DNA of 17,640 bases, taken from Psychrobacter sp. UBA3483 (lineage in GTDB: Bacteria > Pseudomonadota > Gammaproteobacteria > Pseudomonadales > Moraxellaceae). Of this stretch, positions 14,406 to 17,640 are shown piece by piece; the first letter of the stretch is position 1; every line of letters starts with the position of its first letter. The stretch covers positions 25,952-43,591 of the forward strand of contig NZ_DFQS01000018.1 of the NCBI RefSeq assembly GCF_002377905.1, given 5' to 3'. The notes beneath the pieces were generated by a model. It worked only from the letters and a program-made list of their open reading frames with translations. It ran no database searches and had not been told where the DNA came from. The position numbers and the translations under genes are program-made.

Positions 14406-15728
14406 TCACTTTAGCTGTGAAGGTTTTATAGTAAAAATTTGTCTTTCGCTACCATCACATTCCTCTAAAGAAATTCTAGTAGTATGCGTATCCTCTATTA
14501 GAGATAAGCAACTAAAATAAGGATTAGAAGATTCCCAGAAATTTTTCTGCCATAACGGTAGTAAGTTATATTTGTTAATGCCAACGGGTAGAAGAGAAAA
14601 GTTTTGTCCTGAAAAGTTCCCACAGTCTTTCAGATGCACCTTTTGATCGTCAAATCCCCCATTTATGATATCTAAGCAGCTGGTCTTATCATGTTTTTTC
14701 ACATTTAATATATATCTTTCTCCCCCATACTTACCTCCATATAATACTTCAAACTGCCAAAGCAGATGTGAATAATTTGGCGTTGAAACATCGTCTACTA
14801 TTTGAGAGCTATGAGATAAGTTTGTAATGTGAGATTCAATACTATTGCTAATTAAATAGTTTTGATTGGCAGTGATAGGTATATCGAAATGTGTTAAGTT
14901 TAAATTTAAACTTTCAAAGTAGTGCATTCTGTTAGGTATGGCTTTAAATACAGCATTTTGGAGATTGCCAATACGTTGTTTTTTATACTTAACTGCATAG
15001 TATGCAATCAAACTTTCAGCAAAATCTTCATAATCATTATTTTTCGCATAATAAGAGATATAGTTATTATCCTTCTGCTGCGCTTGTTTCCATAACTGAT
15101 ATTGTGGATTGTCTTTTTTAGAAACAAGGTCATTAAAATAGTTGTGGGTAGCTTCATGAAATAAAGCTTCTTCTATTGAGCCTAACTTTATATGCTCAGC
15201 ACCGCGTTCCTCAAAAATAATGATGTTATTACTTCCACCCATTAAACCACTATAGTTATTGTGAATAGTGATAGAGTGAGTAGGTTTTCGGAGCGCAGGG
15301 GGTATATGACCGAATTGGTTTGCATACTGCAGTGCTTTTAAATATGCATCATGCCATGATCTATCACCATTATCGTAGCTAACCTGAATTTCAATCTTAC
15401 TACCAGCTAAATAACTGGCTTGAAAAATATAAAATTCACTATAAAGCCACTGTTTAGTTTTTATATCATAATATCTTCTGCTATCAACTATCTTTGGTAA
15501 ATGACTGTCCTTAGAGTCTAGAAACTCATGATCAGAAAACGAAGGGAAACGAGCCTCAGGAATGTACAACTTATCGAAATCGTTGCTGTCATCTTGATTA
15601 ATAATATTTTTGCCTAAAGCATAGACGGTACCACCACTGCCATTGCTATGACCAAAAGGGATTGCTTCTGCTAAAGTATTTATGCCTAAGAGTAATAAGC
15701 CACCAAGTATAAAACTAATTGCTCTCAT
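14406..15728 (-). CDS. Secreted HExxH zinc metalloprotease with C-terminal beta-trefoil (ricin-like) domain
   Basis: A 440-aa predicted exported protein. Residues 1-22 form a signal peptide (MRAISFILGGLLLLGINTLA, then EA). The central region has the zinc-protease motif HEATH at 191-195, with Glu192 as catalytic residue. About 40 residues later YEDFAES (233-239) offers Glu238 or Glu234 as third ligand, with tyrosines at 226-227 and 233 nearby. This is a gluzincin-like layout with a loose resemblance in spacing to anthrax lethal-factor-type enzymes. From about 320 to 440 there are two CLDI/CLSL repeats, each ending in a Gln-x-Phe motif (GQNFSL and RQIFTI), typical of ricin-type beta-trefoils; Cys351-Cys369 and Cys407-Cys424 are likely disulfides. 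AAAGG six or seven bases before the ATG supports the start. The substrate is unknown. Its strong AT bias against lplA and fadH suggests acquisition. Confidence 0.72.
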   Translation of the reverse strand: MRAISFILGGLLLLGINTLAEAIPFGHSNGSGGTVYALGKNIINQDDSNDFDKLYIPEARFPSFSDHEFLDSKDSHLPKIVDSRRYYDIKTKQWLYSEFYIFQASYLAGSKIEIQVSYDNGDRSWHDAYLKALQYANQFGHIPPALRKPTHSITIHNNYSGLMGGSNNIIIFEERGAEHIKLGSIEEALFHEATHNYFNDLVSKKDNPQYQLWKQAQQKDNNYISYYAKNNDYEDFAESLIAYYAVKYKKQRIGNLQNAVFKAIPNRMHYFESLNLNLTHFDIPITANQNYLISNSIESHITNLSHSSQIVDDVSTPNYSHLLWQFEVLYGGKYGGERYILNVKKHDKTSCLDIINGGFDDQKVHLKDCGNFSGQNFSLLPVGINKYNLLPLWQKNFWESSNPYFSCLSLIEDTHTTRISLEECDGSERQIFTIKPSQLK

Positions 15729-15792
15729 GCATTACCTTTTAAAAAATCTCTACACTGTGGACGCGCTAACTTCCATGATTCTATACTTATAT

Positions 15793-15822
15793 TCTATAAA
15801 CTGTTTTGCCTGTATGTTCCAA
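15793..15822 (-). promoter_or_regulatory. Candidate promoter of the secreted metalloprotease
   Basis: On the minus strand TTGGAA (15817-15822), 18 bp, TATAGA (15793-15798), giving a leader of about 58 bases. No terminator is seen after lplA, so read-through from lplA is also possible. Confidence 0.35.
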
Positions 15823-15857
15823 TTGGTTGTTAATTAAGATTTTCTTTTTATCTGAAT

Positions 15858-16877
15858 CTACCCTTCCATCTCACCAAGCAACCACTCAGACACATCATCA
15901 ATCTGCGCTGCCAATTCAGGATGCGCTCTGCTGAGCTCATCAAACTTAGCTTTAATATCATGCTTGTCGTACTTAACATCTGCCAGTGATTCTTTTAATA
16001 AATCAATTAACTCAACGTTTAGCGCGTCAGAGAAGATGACCACTTCGCGTATCACTGCTTGCTTCACATCAAGGTGTAAATCAATAATGCCCCAATCAAA
16101 TCGCGTCTCGATATGATGTGTAAATTCAGGCGTCTTGCCAAAGCGCCAATCCCAATCTGCCATCTGCTGATAGTATTTATACAGGTTAGGTTGCTTGGCG
16201 AGACTGGCTTCATCCAATTCTTCTACTGGCGTAGTGTCGCCATAATCCGTGTCGCGATAGTATTCACAAAACGCCTCGATAATCGCCTCGGATAAAGCCT
16301 CGTGATTGATGTCTGCATTAAAATCAACCAAGTTAGCGACGCGAGCACGCACAGATTTAATACCTTTAGCTTTCAGCTTAAGCGGATGCGGATTGAGATA
16401 ATCGCCCAGCTTTTGCATGTTGGCATTCACGAGTAATGTGCCATGATGAAAGCTGCGATCAGCCGCGTGTTTAAAGGCGCTACCTGATATTTTCTTATCG
16501 CCGACTTGCATGTCGTTACGCCCAGATAAATCCGCCTCTATACCCAATTTTTTTAGCGCGTTGATGATTATGGTAAAGTTTGCTTCTTGGTCGTAGTCGT
16601 CTTTAGGCGATAAAAAGGTAAAGTTGGTATTGCCCAAATCATGAAATACCGCGCCGCCGCCACTCTGACGCCGCGCCAAAAACACCTCGTCAGCTTCCAT
16701 CTTATCGATTTTGCATTCAACCCATGGGTTTTGCGAGCGCCCAATGACCACGGTCTCGCTATTGCGCCATAAGAAGAGAGTGTGCGAGTCTGGGTCGAGT
16801 GTATTAAATATCCAATCCTCGGTCGCGAGGTTAAACCAAGGATTGGTCACGACAGACTTTAAGATGCGCAGTTTCAT
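15858..16877 (-). CDS. lplA: Lipoate-protein ligase A
   Basis: Uses ATP to activate scavenged lipoate and attaches it to a lysine of lipoyl domains (pyruvate and 2-oxoglutarate dehydrogenases, glycine cleavage H protein) in the cytosol. The N-terminal domain has the lipoyl-AMP loop RRQSGGGAVFHD (69-80) and GNTNFTFL. The catalytic lysine is expected at Lys129 in GDKKISGSAFK, equivalent to E. coli Lys133. RSFHHGTLLVNANM (141-154), YLNPHPLKLKAKGIKSVRAR (160-179) and a C-terminal accessory domain (about 245-339) also match. The 339-aa length equals E. coli LplA (338). AGGA six bases before the ATG supports the start. It is transcribed towards the secreted protease and divergent from the 148-aa gene. 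Confidence 0.95.
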   Translation of the reverse strand: MKLRILKSVVTNPWFNLATEDWIFNTLDPDSHTLFLWRNSETVVIGRSQNPWVECKIDKMEADEVFLARRQSGGGAVFHDLGNTNFTFLSPKDDYDQEANFTIIINALKKLGIEADLSGRNDMQVGDKKISGSAFKHAADRSFHHGTLLVNANMQKLGDYLNPHPLKLKAKGIKSVRARVANLVDFNADINHEALSEAIIEAFCEYYRDTDYGDTTPVEELDEASLAKQPNLYKYYQQMADWDWRFGKTPEFTHHIETRFDWGIIDLHLDVKQAVIREVVIFSDALNVELIDLLKESLADVKYDKHDIKAKFDELSRAHPELAAQIDDVSEWLLGEMEG

Positions 16878-17009
16878 TATTTATCCTTTTTCTCGAATGG
16901 TTTTTATAGATTGAGTGTCATAAATAGATACTGTCATTGTTGCTGATGCAAGGTTGGATTTCAATGGGTGTGTGGTATAGGAGCAGTTTAAGTCTGAGGT
17001 TTTAAGAAG

Positions 17010-17039
17010 TTAACTTATTTTTAGTCTTTCTGTTATGAT
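17010..17039 (+). promoter_or_regulatory. Candidate promoter of the 148-aa conserved gene
   Basis: TTAACT (17010-17015), 18 bp, TATGAT (17034-17039). The transcript would begin near 17046 and contain the inverted repeat at 17065-17092. Confidence 0.35.
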
Positions 17040-17064
17040 TACGACTGATATTAAGTAACAAATA

Positions 17065-17092
17065 GCATTGGTTCAAACCAGCTAACCGATGC
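17065..17092 (+). promoter_or_regulatory. Inverted repeat in the leader of the 148-aa gene
   Basis: GCATTGGTT (17065-17073) and AACCGATGC (17084-17092) pair in eight of nine positions around ten bases, ending about three bases before the Shine-Dalgarno-like AAGAAGAG. A hairpin here could affect ribosome access. A smaller TGGTT / AACCA pair inside competes with it. Confidence 0.4.
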
Positions 17093-17110
17093 ATAAGAAG
17101 AGATTTGGTT

Positions 17111-17557
17111 ATGGATGAAAGGATAAAAAACTTAGACACTCCTAAGAAATGTGAGATTTTTGCTAAAAATGCTTTGAATGCAGGCAGAGAAGATTTGGTA
17201 AAACAAGCAGAAGAACGAGCTATTCACTTAAAAGCTGAAAATTATGGTGCTGAAACGTCGGCAGAGAAAGAAGCTATAAAAGCAGTCTATGCTTATGAAG
17301 AGGTGCTAAGTGCCAAAAATGGTAAGAAAACACGCGCATCTAGAACTTGGCCAATGATTCAAAAATACGGAATAATTAATGCTGTCGAGCGCGCCGTTGA
17401 TCGTAAATCTGAGACAAAAGCTTATACCGCATTATTAGAGATGGGCTTGGAAGCCTATGCTTTCGAAGCAGTAATACTTCGCTATCCTGAACTGTTTTCC
17501 GACAGTGCTGTAGAAATATCTCAACGACGAATGAGCGAGTGGAAAGAAAATGTTTAA
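17111..17557 (+). CDS. Conserved protein of unknown function (148 aa)
   Basis: I recognise this as a conserved bacterial family without an assigned role. It is mostly helical and charged, with no signal peptide or membrane segment. The N-terminal part (1-45) looks like paired helices (CEIFAKNALNAGREDLVKQA). The most distinctive part is YAYEEVLSAKNGKKTRASRT (60-79), then TWPMIQKYGIINAVERAVDR and a C-terminal block MGLEAYAFEAVILRYPELF (111-129). The run of Lys, Arg and Trp residues (GKKTRASRTW) would suit nucleic-acid contact, which is speculation. The ATG at 17111 is preferred over the in-frame TTG at 17105 because AAGAAGAG lies at a better distance. lplA is divergent on its left. Just beyond its stop the window ends in a repeat-element copy. 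Confidence 0.75.
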   Translation: MDERIKNLDTPKKCEIFAKNALNAGREDLVKQAEERAIHLKAENYGAETSAEKEAIKAVYAYEEVLSAKNGKKTRASRTWPMIQKYGIINAVERAVDRKSETKAYTALLEMGLEAYAFEAVILRYPELFSDSAVEISQRRMSEWKENV

Positions 17558-17618
17558 AACAAACACAGTTTTAACTTAGTTGGAGAGTTATGCATGCAAA
17601 TAGATTTGGCAAATTGGA

Positions 17619-17640
17619 TATAGTCAATCCAAAATAAAAT
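17619..17640. repeat. Left end of a second copy of the nested-palindrome element (cut by window edge)
   Basis: The last 22 bases match 9417-9438 at 20 of 22 positions (TATAGTCAATCC here, TATAGTCAGTCC there, both followed by AAATAAAAT after one differing base). Both copies are preceded by TTGG and are in the same orientation. The rest of this copy lies outside the window. Confidence 0.65.

Noticed and set aside
1..17640. CRISPR array, integrase, transposase, phage or defence gene cluster
   Set aside because: No regularly spaced repeat-spacer pattern and no open frame with the relevant motifs. The two tandem arrays are contiguous 15- and 16-bp units without unique spacers.

Overview
The window looks like a chromosomal segment from a gamma-proteobacterium of the Moraxellaceae, most likely Psychrobacter. 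This is inferred from gene order and protein flavour, not from a database search. The first six genes keep the pseudomonad-type block hemA / TPR protein / lolB / ispE / tRNA-Gln. The HemA Rossmann motif and the mixed base composition fit Moraxellaceae. Most of the window is ordinary chromosome, with a few AT-rich, less familiar genes and several short repeats between genes.

Region 1 (1-5187, mostly minus strand). The 5' end of a tRNA-Gln gene is cut by the window edge and has its own promoter. Above it lie an unfamiliar lipoprotein gene, ispE (isoprenoid precursor kinase), lolB (outer-membrane lipoprotein receptor) and a large exported TPR protein. The TPR protein sits where Pseudomonas carries the CtpA-partner lipoprotein LbcA, but here it appears to have an ordinary signal peptide and a TTG start. 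A 529-bp divergent region separates it from hemA and carries recurring TTGTCATT words, an extended -10 promoter and a perfect 14-bp-arm hairpin in the hemA leader.

Region 2 (5188-9408, plus strand). hemA (first step of C5 haem synthesis) is followed by a 609-bp gap with a three-unit 16-bp repeat. A class-V aminotransferase with a strong terminator comes next. Then come two short membrane proteins that are the two halves of a YeeE/YedE (PmpA/PmpB-like) sulfur-compound transporter, preceded by a perfect AT-rich palindrome.

Region 3 (9409-13847). A ~145-bp nested-palindrome repeat element and a bidirectional terminator lie between the transporter and a minus-strand acyl-CoA synthetase. Divergent from the synthetase is a FadH-type 2,4-dienoyl-CoA reductase. 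Together they would activate and degrade (unsaturated) fatty acids. Their shared 384-bp promoter region carries a four-unit 15-bp tandem repeat over the synthetase promoter.

Region 4 (13848-17640). Two RNA-type hairpins lead into a 94-aa cysteine-rich putative zinc protein. An AT-rich gene for a secreted HExxH metalloprotease with a C-terminal ricin-like beta-trefoil domain follows, then lplA (lipoate-protein ligase) and a conserved 148-aa protein of unknown function. The window ends inside what looks like a second copy of the repeat element of region 3.

I see no phage, integrase, transposase, CRISPR array or recognisable defence system. The strongest leads are the repeat family, the secreted protease-lectin, and the repeat/hairpin arrays in the control regions.
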